A program made the position numbers and the translations under genes. 64,000 bases of DNA from Protopterus annectens. Lineage: Eukaryota; Chordata; Ceratodontiformes; Protopteridae. The notes beneath the pieces are model-generated. The model was not told the origin of the DNA and did no database searches. It saw only the letters and a list, made by a program, of their open reading frames with translations. This document shows, piece by piece, positions 12,115-25,804 of this stretch. The stretch is from contig NC_056745.1 in the NCBI RefSeq assembly GCF_019279795.1, forward strand, positions 1,490,366,503-1,490,430,502, read 5' to 3'. Numbering within the stretch: position 1 is the first letter of the stretch; each line of letters begins with the position of its first letter.

Positions 12115-13046
12115 TCACGGTGTCCGGCCACAGCCACTTGACCTGCACCTGCCAGGGGTTACACGGGCACTACCAGGCAGAGGTCTAGATTGGGTACTGT
12201 CTGATGACACATGTCCACTGGAATCGTGTCCCTGTTGGGACCATCCAGGACCATGTGCACATGGCCTGCTGTGTCCTGGTGTGGACTGCACAGCACCAGC
12301 AGCACTGCTGCTGCTACCGCCACTATGGGAGAGGGCATGTGCAGTAGCATGTTCACGTAGACCTTCAACAGGTGATGTAGCTGGCCTACGTCCACGTGCC
12401 CAACACCTCACTCCCACCAGATGTTCCAGCACAGACATTCCATGCTCGAGAATTGACATGCCACAGTCAAGGACTCCCACTATGTCACCCAATTGTCTAT
12501 CCAAAACATCTGCAAGATGATTGTGAGCATTTGCAAGTGCCTGGATGTTATCAGTTAATGAATGGACAGCAGCCCTCTGAAGCCTCAGACTGTCTCTGTT
12601 GTGCCATTCAGCATGTGCCTGTGCCTCCATTACAGCCCGAAACATGCATCTGGTGACTCCAGCTGATGTGCTTGGTCTCGCAGGGGCATGTTGGCAAGTG
12701 GTCTGCCTACGAGCAGCACTGGGCATATGCCTGTGTGGGACATCACCAGTCTGTTGACTGGGATCATGGTGCGCAGGCACACCTTCCATACTCACCACAC
12801 TTCCCTGTTCCATGCTACCACCCGCCAACTGTCCTTCCTCTATGGCCGGTGGTGATGGGGTATGTGTAGACAGGGGAACTGTGTGCGAGGATGAGGGGGA
12901 GACAGGTGGAATGGCAACCAATGGCACAGATTCAGCCCCTGACAACCCTGCCTGTGTCTCAGTCATACTATAATCATCACTGCTAGAGTCTGTGGGGACA
13001 CTAACATCGAGTGGACCACAGGAGGGCAATGCACCTACATCAACAC
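12115..13046 (-). pseudogene. Harbinger MYB/SANT-like gene, putative exon 2 (C-terminal half)
   Basis: About 310 codons are open on the minus strand from a good splice acceptor (pyrimidine-rich CTTCCCCTCACAG, AG at 13048-13047) to a stop at 12115. The product begins [11 protein letters not shown] and is Ser/Pro/Thr-rich. It then has a helical, charged segment ([20 protein letters not shown], followed by repeated [23 protein letters not shown]) of coiled-coil character, then a Ser-rich tail. This matches the usual second half of the DNA-binding accessory protein of PIF/Harbinger transposons: a MYB/SANT domain first, then a low-complexity linker and a dimerising helix. The open frame formally continues to 13434, but that extension is translated CAGA microsatellite and is left out. 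Confidence 0.6.
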
Positions 13047-13079
13047 CTGTGAGGGGAAGACAAGAACTGTACAAGTTAT

Positions 13080-13440
13080 AACAGATGCACACAGACAGAC
13101 AGACATAGACACACATAGACAGACACAGACACACACAATCAGACAGACACACACACAGACACACAGACACACAGACAGGCAGACATAGACACACCCAGAC
13201 AGTCACAGACACACACAGACACAGACACAGACAGACATACACACACACACACACACACACACAGACAGACAGACACAGACACACACAGACAGACACAGAC
13301 AGAGACAGACAGAGACACACACAGACACAGAGACACACAAAGACAGACAGAGACACACACAGACACGCAGACAGACAGAGACACACAGACAGACAGAGAG
13401 ACACACACACACACAGAGACACACACACAGACACACACGC
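13080..13440. repeat. ACAGAC/CACAGA-rich microsatellite
   Basis: About 360 bp of imperfect ACAG/CACA units in the putative intron, next to the acceptor of exon 2. It creates long open frames full of Cys-Val-Ser-Leu that are not genes. Confidence 0.9.
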
Positions 13441-15930
13441 TACATGCAGGTGATATGGCAGATGGCATTCAGCTTAGACAATTATAGTTTCAGCTTAAGC
13501 AATTATAGTGGTAGTTATCATACATCCCTGGGTTGCACAAAACAGCATGCATGTGGTATAGCAGATGGCATGCACCTTACATAATTATAGTGGTGGTTAG
13601 CATACATACCTGTATTGCACCATTTGTGTTAGTAGCCTATGCCCCATACCCGAAACACAACGCATGCACTTTGCACCATTGCACTGCACTGCCACAGTGT
13701 GTGCAACATACAACACATGTTAACAGACCATCGTTGACCTTTGTACATCTGCCACTAATGCTTTGTGTTGGCCACCGCCTCTATGTGTGAGGACATGAGC
13801 AGTAGGGTATGTTGACTGCATACTATGTTTGCCTGAGCCCTAGCTTGCATATCTCCCCCAAAGCAGTGCATGTCTGTTCAACATTATTCCACCTACCCCC
13901 GAGCTGAGTGTAGACATTGTGCATGTGGCTGTACACACATGTTTGACATGGCTGTCCCTACTTTGCAATGGTGCCACAGACCAGCACAGATTTACAGTAC
14001 ACCAGCCTGCTGTGTGGCGTATGACCTTGCCAATCACATGTAGTATGTCATGTCTTCTGCTGACATGCTGAATGACATGCATACATGTGTAACACAATGG
14101 TGTCCTTTCCAATCTGAAGTACGGTAATGGTGTCCCAATGAAGGGACGTGTTATACTAACATGGGCTTTCAGCTGATGCAATGTTGTCTGTCCTCCCTAC
14201 AAATATGCAGGGACATACTGCACATTGAGCTGATGTGCATAGCCATTGCAGGGCATCATGTGGCTTCACAATTGCTATACAGTGTGAGCTACTGACACAG
14301 TTCATAGCCATGACTATGTTCACATACAATACATATCTAATGTGGAATGTGACCCACATCACCGAGGTGTATACACAATAAACCCTAATGTGGAATGTGT
14401 GACTAAGGTCACAGAAGGGTATACAGATGACACCCCTGCACATCTGCAACCATATTACTGATACATGGCAACTATGCCCACACATGGCTAACTTACAAGT
14501 ACTCTATGTCCCACATGACATCTGTGTACCTCACACACATAAGGAGCAGGCATGACAGTGATTTCTGACACCAGCAAGGTGAATGTACTGTATCTGTGAC
14601 TTGATGTGGATGTATGTGTATGTTTTGCAACACATGTATGTATTTGGATACTGTATAGGTGAATGCTTCCAAATACATACATGTGTATGTTGTGCAACAC
14701 ATGTATGTATTTGGATACTGTATAGGTGAATGCTTCCATGTCGTGACACACTCCAGATGTTCAAGACATGGTATGTGGTGGTTTCATGTTATGCCTACAC
14801 AAGCTGTGCACATGCCTGTATGATGTTTAGTGTTTCACATCTGCAATATCACCATTACACAAAGGCCATAGTTGTATTGTGTCGAGCCAATGTACAACAA
14901 GGTGTACACACATGTACATCACTTCTACTGTGTGTGTTGCTTCATGCCTCTGGTCATCCTCCATGGCCATGTGTACACATGTTCAGTCCAATGGTTGTGA
15001 TGGCCATCTTATTTCACATGTCAGTGTTATCCCATATGACATACACCCATAGATGTCATATGCTCCACTGAGGACAGGGTTATGCAGACAAAGGGTGGTA
15101 TGTATGGGATGTCAGACATGTTTTGCAGGATAATTGAGCAGCGTTGCAGTCAGCCCACTGCATGTCATGGACATGTCTGATAACACATGACATTGTGTGA
15201 CATTCATAGCAAAGGTATACTCCACAAGGGTGTATCCTGGGCATACTCCAGCTGCAACACATTTAGTATGTGTGCACACATATGCTCTCTGTACAGTACT
15301 GTTCGTATTCCCAACATGTGTAATGCTGATATGCAGTACCTGTCCCTACAGTGGAACACACCTCCACCATTGTATTCACTGTTGTCCACACATCTGGCAA
15401 TGACAGTTTGGAAGGTTTAGTGTAGGTGTTTCATATAGTCTTCAATTGTTTCACATAGGTAAAAAGTGCGATGCATTGCAGGTCTGACCATTGTCCATTA
15501 CCAGGACCACCATACATTATGTGTACATGTGTTATGGCAGATAGCATGGAATTAATATGTTCAGTGCATTATCAAGCCTGGTAAATAATAACAATCTCAC
15601 CTGACACAGACTGCCTTCACTGCAAAATGCCAGAGGTACCTAAACAGGAGTTTCACAGCAGTAAGATCATTATCCACACCTGTGTGGTAGCTACAGAGTG
15701 CAATGTCCATGTTAGCACATAAGCCAGTACAATACACTATACTATGGAGTATGCACATCTGTGCATACATAGAGTAGCAGGCTATAGTATGTGGCACGTG
15801 TGCATACATGCCTTGCATATGATGTTACATTACATATTGTACAGTAACACATGTAACTATGTGATATATAGTTGTGTTTTATGTGCAGTAGTGACGTATC
15901 AGGCAACTCAAGGCTCGGTGGTTGAGAGAC
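13441..15930. other. Putative intron of the MYB-like gene; no coding feature
   Basis: Apart from the CAGA microsatellite (13080-13440) and the 67-bp direct repeat with hairpin at 14616-14740, nothing is recognisable. If the two MYB-like exons belong together, this is most of a ~2.9 kb intron. Confidence 0.4.
14616..14740. repeat. 67-bp direct repeat with an internal hairpin
   Basis: The segment GTGTATGTT...GGTGAATGCTTCCA occurs at 14616-14672 and again at 14683-14739, nearly identical. Between and across the copies, CCAAATACATACATGT (from 14669) pairs perfectly with ACATGTATGTATTTGG (ending about 14714), a 16-bp stem around GTTGTGCAAC, which can itself pair. Confidence 0.8.
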
Positions 15931-16310
15931 ACCCACCTCCACAATACCAGCTAAAACTTGTGGATGGAGGTCTGCAGGTGTCCCCAGCTTAGCCAGTAGC
16001 TCCTTGGTACGTGTGAGTGAGAGCTGGGTGAGTGGCCCCCCACCTGTTGCACCTTGTTCCCTGGTGATTGCATTAGCACACTGTTTTGCCCATCTTATCA
16101 GGTCAGTGCAGTGTCGGCACATCTGCTGTTAGGTGCGATTGTGACCACCACCATCATTTACCCTCCTGCAGGGTTCCTCCCACATGGCATCCCATTGCTG
16201 TGCATCCGTTGGCACATGGCTGAAGAGCATTGTGTAGTTGTCAAGGAGGTATGGGATGAGGACCTCATCCTCCAAGCAGCTGTACAGCGGCAGTCTGCTA
16301 CGTGGCATAC
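15931..16310 (-). pseudogene. Harbinger MYB/SANT-like gene, exon 1 (DNA-binding domain)
   Basis: On the minus strand an acceptor-like TGTCTTCCAG (AG at 16312-16311) precedes a frame with Met at 16308. The product shows the MYB/SANT-like trihelix of Harbinger accessory proteins: DEVLIPYLLDNYTMLFS, then DAMWEEPCRRVN, an in-frame TAA near 16130, and CRHCTDLIRWAKQCANAI. The family's typical linker follows (TGGGPLTQLSLTRTKELLAK). Possible donors are GTGGGT at 15936-15931 or the GTGTCT just downstream. The second leaves the phase needed to join the acceptor at 13046. Family role: binds the transposon termini and carries the transposase to the nucleus. The single stop and odd Trp/Pro substitutions in the domain indicate decay. 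Confidence 0.65.
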
Positions 16311-16864
16311 CTGGAAGACATAATGATGGAGACAGGTCACAGTAACTCACAGAGAAGTACAGCAGTACTGCTGAACATACATGTGTATCACATTTATTAA
16401 GATTACACATACATCTTTGTAAATCTACATGACACTAACACCAATGACATGTATAAGTCTCACACATTTGACACCTACTGGTGATGTGATGTTATCGCCA
16501 TATATATGTGTGTGTCATGTGATGACATTGCTCATACACCATGTGGATGTTGTCTTGATGTGGGCATGTCTGTTTGCCTGTAGTGGTGTCTTTACCTATC
16601 AGCACATGCCTGAATGTGTTCACATTAATGCAATTGACCTTAATGCTGTGTATATGCCACATATATAGTTACACATAGCCATTAGGGACATGACCTGTGA
16701 CCCTGCAGACTTACAAGCATGTATGTGTTTTGCCATATACATCTACATGTCACTGTACAGCTGTGTAGCATCCTGCCATGTATTGCCTGTGTTGCATGTG
16801 TAACATATGGGACAATAGCTAGCCTGATGGTATTTGCAGGGTTGGATATCAACTATGGCATGTA
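16311..16864. other. No recognised feature
   Basis: Spacer between the MYB-like exon and the 3' end of a minus-strand LINE. Upstream exons or the 5' terminus of the Harbinger element may lie here, but I cannot identify them. Confidence 0.35.
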
Positions 16865-19800
16865 TAGTCATAGTGATCTAGTAGGCTATATGCCCAGGGC
16901 CATTTATGAGCCTAGGCAGACAGGTTACCTAGCTGTAGGCAACAGACAGGTAAGTTTCAGTGGCCAGTTCAAGCAGTTCCACCAAACTGATACACATGGT
17001 TAATTATATATTTGGCATGCGGTCATCACACCATGTCACAGAGAGGGGCGATGTGCAGCTTCACTGGACAGGGCTGCATAGTATGGCAGGAGTATGTTAA
17101 GTGTATGGGACAGGGATCTGTCAGGCATGTTGTGATCCTTGTGCTAGAAAGGTGGATGTATGTGTTTATTTGGGATCAGGATGTGTTAAGTGTAGCATGT
17201 CCAACACCTCTGGGTTGGACATGGCTTTATTCAGGGTAGGCTGCATGCTACATAGTACAGCAAAGGATTGTGAAGAGCAGTGTAGACCATCTACACATGG
17301 GCAATAACCCTTAAAGGAAATATGTGATCTATTATGGGTCACATGGGTGTTCAGCATGGCTGAGCAGTTATCTCTATATTCCTGGATGGCACCCTGTCAT
17401 GATTAGGGGTGCCACATATGACTACCTGTCTTTTGTGGTGATGTAACTATCAAAGGGAAGAACTGTCCAGCTGTATCCCATACACACAGTTGCCATTATG
17501 TTCACCGCTGCCTAGGTGGTAGTTAATGGGCACAGGGGATGACAATGCAATACTTAGCTGTCAGATTGTGGCCATACATCACACACCACACATCTGACAC
17601 ACTAAGGCCCTTCTGTATGTTGAACGCAGCACACATTGAGTCAACTATTGCTCCTAGTTCATAGTCATTTGCAGACATCAATAGGCTGATGCCTTCTGTG
17701 TTAGTCTATGTGGTATAGATAACAAAGAGGGGGAGTACTAGGAATGACCCTTGTATTACTGTGGCTGGCACTGGTTTGATGTGCGTGTATTCATCAGACA
17801 CCTTCTGTAGTGTGGGTTCGGCCAGCAGTCAAGTTGCCAACCACTCCTGTGACATAGGAATGTACACCTAGTTTACTGAGTGTAGCTGGAACTCAGTATG
17901 GGTGATGGTGTCCTACGACCTGGCAAGGTCATGATATGCAGTGTGAATTAACCCTACTGTCATCTACATCTGTACCGAGTACATCAATTACACTGACCAC
18001 GGTTAATGGCCATACAGACCAGACTCAGCAGGGTAGTTGTGCACTATGTCCCATTATCAATGGTGTCTCCCCCTTTGTGAGGTGTGATAACCATTGCTGT
18101 GCACCATTCGGTGTGTACACTGCCTGACATGGAGCTATGATTGAACATGATGTGCATGTGGATAGCTGAATGTTCTTACATTTGTGTAGGATGCACCCTG
18201 AGATGTTGACAGGTCCCATGAAAGCTGTATGTATGGCATTAGAGAGTGCAGCTTGTACCTGCATAGTCATTAGTACAGGGGCCCTGTAGTGTACATGGAT
18301 ATATTACTAAGTGTACCTGTTGGGGGGGAGGTGGGAGTGGGTTTAGGTTCTCCGAGACCCTATCTGGATGAACGGGTGCTATTTCTGTAGGTGCAGTACT
18401 GCCCATGCCATAGTGCTGTGCAGCACGGCAGGTCCTGTCGTTGCCATTATGGTTAATGACAGCTATAGAATGCTCTGTGCTTGGCCTCATAATATGTGGC
18501 TGATTAGTTTCACAGTAGCTTTGCGTGGTTTTATATGGTGTATCTGCATCTTACTGAGGCTGACCAGGGATCACCTACACTCATGTGTGTTCACTCTTGC
18601 AATAGTTACTACCTTCTGTGGTACAGTTTAAAGCATGGTACCACCAGTTTGCCTACTTGTTTGTGTTGGGTAGACTCCTGGTTCTGTTTCAATAGCACAA
18701 TCACTGCACATATGTGACTGCTTAAGGTTCATTTGTATAGGATTCAGCATTTGCACATGCATTGTCCATCTGCATGGGTGCCATGGCACTCACCACTCTG
18801 CTCTTAGGAAACATAACATTGGCATTGGAGACTAACTATGTGTAGCATACTGTTAGCCCTGTTTGTGTGACTACTGTGATCCAGGTCAGTGGAGTCGATG
18901 GAATCCAACATGCATTGAGCGTAGGTGTTGGTACATGAGGAGTCTTCCCAGTTCATAATGGAATAGTTGAGAGTAGCCATTATTATGGTTCTGTCTCAGA
19001 CCTAATCTTCCCCATTACAGCACATTATGACAGTTGGGAAGTCCACGGCCTGGTGGGTAATCTGTCTCAAGGTGCATTTTGAATTCCACTGTGGCACAAA
19101 GGTAGTTGCTCAGCATAATGCATCTGATGTTATGCAAGTGCAATTAGTGTGGGGGTGTACATATCCTTCAGGAATATGGACACACCTGCGGCCCGTGTGT
19201 TCCAATAAAGGATAATGGGCAAGAGGTGAGGTATGTGTTATAACATGGTCATGCAGGTGTGCTCTCCGGAGCATTGAAACATGTCTCAGCCACTGCACAG
19301 ATATGTTCTCCATGTTAGGGATTGACATATGTGTGTCCGTCTAGTGTTTCTGACATGTATCATTGTGTAGCGAGACCCACAGTTTATTGTTTGGCTGTCC
19401 CTGTAATAGCAGTGGGCCCTCACCTGAACTGTGCATGATGAAGGCACTATAGGGGAAGCATGAGCCCTAGGCAGTATCCAGATTCCCAGTGGTGACAGGT
19501 GCAGGCCCGGTCTGGCAAAGCATCATGATCTGTCAACCATGTTATCCCAGGACGACAGATACTGGATACCCTTTGACATGCACCACTACACTAGACAATT
19601 GGGGAATACAATCCTTTTGTCCCTGTACTGAAGTATCATTCTGGCCAATGGCAGAATGCTACCCAGGCCTTGGGACATACCTGCATGGGCTACAAGACCT
19701 GACAGTTCCTACATGTGTTTCCATGCAGTCTAGACTACTGCATCACAGGTCCTGCACAACAACATGGAATATGCCAGAGCCATTTGTATAGTTCAAAAGG
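16865..19800 (-). mobile_element. Decayed CR1-like LINE copy
   Basis: Co-linear with the near-intact copy at 34.37-37.57 kb but heavily mutated. The 3' terminus (AGTAGGCTATATGCCCAGGG, 16882-16901) matches the LINE tail. GGGTTGGACATGGCTTTATTCAGG (split at 17210-17233) matches the region encoding the MSNPE-MLHL block. 17,630-18,260 matches the RT core. 18,880-18,990 matches the LGDFNYP endonuclease block. 19,430-19,790 matches the ORF1 3' part seen at 37.3-37.56 and 63.2-63.6 kb. No frame stays open for more than about 80 codons. It is clearly older than the other copies. Confidence 0.75.
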
Positions 19801-23217
<3,417 letters not shown>

Positions 23218-23429
23218 CATACACCTTTAATTGGGTACATGGCGGGTTGTCCTATTTCAACACATTCCTCCCTTTTGTGTTTTAAACTGTCTGCATACAC
23301 AAATGGGATAGGTACATCCCAGGTAGCTTAGTGTTAGGTTACTCTGAGGATGGAGTACATGGTTGTGGGTTATACTCCTGGAAGGTGTTATTATTTTACC
23401 TCTCAGAGTAGGCACTGATAGGGAAAGTG

Positions 23430-24184
23430 TGAATAATGCACATTTATGCGGTTGTGAGCAGGTTTGCCCGTGGTCTGCGTGACGTTAGGCAAAGGTCAAA
23501 CGTGTGAAGTGCGTTTCCGTTTACCGTGTTTCAGCACCGCTTACCATCACACAAACATGTGGAAACCCGCTTAAAACTGCTTAAGAGTGCTTTAATCCAC
23601 CTTAATCCAAAAGCCCTTATTCTGGCCCTCAAAATAACCTAACAGCCTTTGAAGATCTTGAACCCAGGACCATGAACACCACAGTTACTGTCTTTACCAC
23701 TAAGGCATCTGAGATATGTACGAATGTTATGGTGTTTAGAATATACACTGTACTACAGACATTCCTCACTACTGAAAACAAATGTGACAGTCAGTTGGTG
23801 TACATATGTCTGATACATGTTAATGTTCATATGTTTGTGAAAGTAGGTGCTGCAATGTGACATGACAGGGTGTATTATGAATGAGAAAGGTTCTTGCTTT
23901 GTGTCCTTTTTATATTGTCCCCATACTCCATGTATGCCCTCCAGTTCACTTATTGGACATCCGACCCAGGCCCTCCTTGATGCATGATTGCATTACCCAT
24001 CATTCCTCCCCCACCCCAATCTTCACATACACAACAACCACCCCTTCTATGGTGAATTAGGTTAATATTAATTGTTATAATACCAGAGCTGTATGTGTTT
24101 TTGTACACTCCAATTCCTTTGGAGTACTTCTGTGTCACGAAGTGTGTTCATAGATGCTTATATATATGGCTATTGATGTAACTG

Positions 24185-24246
<62 letters not shown>

Positions 24247-24262
24247 CTGTGCAGACATGACT

Positions 24263-24312
<50 letters not shown>

Positions 24313-24715
24313 TTTTTGTATTAGTTTGTAACAGTAGTACATCTGTAGACTGGAATGTATTGGTTCACAAACTACAGTACATTACAATGTACTGTACATA
24401 TGTACATAAAGTCACTGCCCCATTTGTGATCATTACAGTGAAATACATATGGTATAAGGTGTAGTCTCAAGACCATGAAACATGTGTACACCTCGGATGG
24501 CTTAGTGGTATGTCCCATGACTATAGTGTGCATGGTCCAGGGTTCGACACCTGCAATGCTTTACGAATGTTTTTTACTGCAGAATAAGGCTCATTTAAGT
24601 AGTTGTAAGCATGTTTAAAAGTGTTTGTGTGACATTATAGCAGTGGTTAAACACAGTTAAATGTTGTAACGTATAACCTGTGCGCGCAAACACGGCCACA
24701 TCCGCTAACTACTCT
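23430..24715 (+). mobile_element. Inverted-arm interspersed repeat, copy 2
   Basis: A left arm (23430-23880) and right arm (24340-24715) are diverged inverted copies of one another. Each carries a tRNA-like promoter pointing outward. In the left arm, minus strand, the B-box is GGGTTCAAGATC at 23653-23664 and the A-box is at 23693-23707. In the right arm, plus strand, the A-box TGGCTTAGTGGTA is at 24498-24510 and the B-box GGTTCGACACC at 24541-24551. Similarity continues past the tRNA-like part into the inner flank (ACAAATGTGACAG / GTACATATGTACA). TA, TG and T tracts separate the arms (24187-24317). No coding capacity. It could be a foldback/MITE-like element or two inverted SINEs captured in one mobile unit. 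Confidence 0.55.
24187..24317. repeat. TA/TG/TA/T simple repeats
   Basis: TA (24187-24230), GT (24231-24246), TA (24267-24294), then an uninterrupted T run of about 22. Confidence 0.95.
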
Positions 24716-25138
24716 GGATATATACCTGTCATTGATGTAACATCCCACTATGTACTGACATGACATTACATTCTCTGTTGACTGTACTCTCCTGCACACA
24801 TTGGTTTATATGGGTGATCCAAATGTTTATTATACAGATGATTACTACCTATATATGCAAGCTGTGGTTAAGGTATACTTTTGCACATGATAAACATCCC
24901 TGCCTTTATCGGGATTGTAACCTCGAATACACAGATACTATGCAGATGCTGTAACCATTACACTGTCGACATTAATGCTGCTTCCACCTATTTCCTATTT
25001 AGATGATTTCTATGTGTAAGCTAGGCTAAGCAAAGGGCGGGAGCCCCCAAACTCACTGAGCTTCACCTACTCTTGAAATAACAACATATAACAAATGTAC
25101 TGTGAGACAATACATTACATTCCTAACTGCATTAGGCA
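24716..25138. other. No recognised feature
   Basis: Nothing recognised. It is repeated unchanged in the second duplication unit (about 29,900-30,323), so conserved open frames here reflect copying, not selection. Confidence 0.4.
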
Positions 25139-25235
25139 TAGCCCCTCACTGACACACTTCAAGGGAAACCTTGTTGTGCGAATGGGTAACAGACTATACA
25201 CCCCTGGGATCATGTGTCCTAGAAACATACAGCCA
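25139..25235 (+). mobile_element. Isolated CR1-like LINE 3' fragment
   Basis: CCCTCACTGACACACTTCAA followed by GGGAAACCTTGTTG parallels the C-terminus of LINE ORF2 (the SPSLTLFKRNLDEW region). It then continues into CCCCTGGGATCA-like sequence as in the LINE 3' part at about 33,820. The equivalent in the second unit is about 30,324-30,420. Confidence 0.55.
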
Positions 25236-25804
25236 GGGGATGGGGGAGCCTGTCCAGTTTGATAGCTGCAAGACTTGTTGGGGGAATTGAATAGTGCTGA
25301 ATTGCCACATTATCATGCCCTCTTTAGATCACTAAGTGCCCCTAACACCCTCCACAACCCCAGTCTTCAACAGCTTCCAGCAACTCTGCCTGGAATTGCT
25401 TCATTGGCTATGCTTGACAGAGGCTCAGTATCTTCATCAATGGTGCGGGGAAGGCCAACACACTGTTGCTATGCTTCTAATTTCTCTTGGGCAGATAGAT
25501 AGTAGGTTATCTGTGAACCTCTAGTGTGCAGGCCATCACAGCCATAATATGTGAATAAACAGACCTTCAGATCACAATATACAGTGTGAACTCACCATGT
25601 AGTCAGGAAACATTTGAGTACAGCAAGAACATGCAGAACACTGATACTTAGTCACTCCAAAGCTTATCTAGGAAGCTAGAAGACTTGTATAAGTTTAAGG
25701 CTTTCTATTGCTTACCAGTAGGTTACCTAAAGGGGAGATGAAAAACAAGCACAGATGGGGAACATGCATGCAGTGATACCATACCGGCCTATGTGTCAGC
25801 CTTA
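25236..25804. other. No recognised feature
   Basis: Includes a 75-codon open frame (25275-25502) that I do not recognise; present identically in the duplicate. Confidence 0.35.

Noticed and set aside
13047-13434. N-terminal extension of the MYB-like open frame (Cys/Val/Ser/Leu repeats)
   Set aside because: It is translated CAGA microsatellite upstream of a good splice acceptor, so it is intron rather than protein.
24491-24560. A tRNA gene
   Set aside because: A and B boxes are present, but the sequence does not fold into a full cloverleaf with paired acceptor stem and it recurs in repeats; SINE-type promoter instead.
25275-25502. 75-codon open frame conserved between 25.3 and 30.5 kb as a possible gene
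   Set aside because: The two copies are part of the recent 5.19 kb duplication, so identity carries no evidence of selection.
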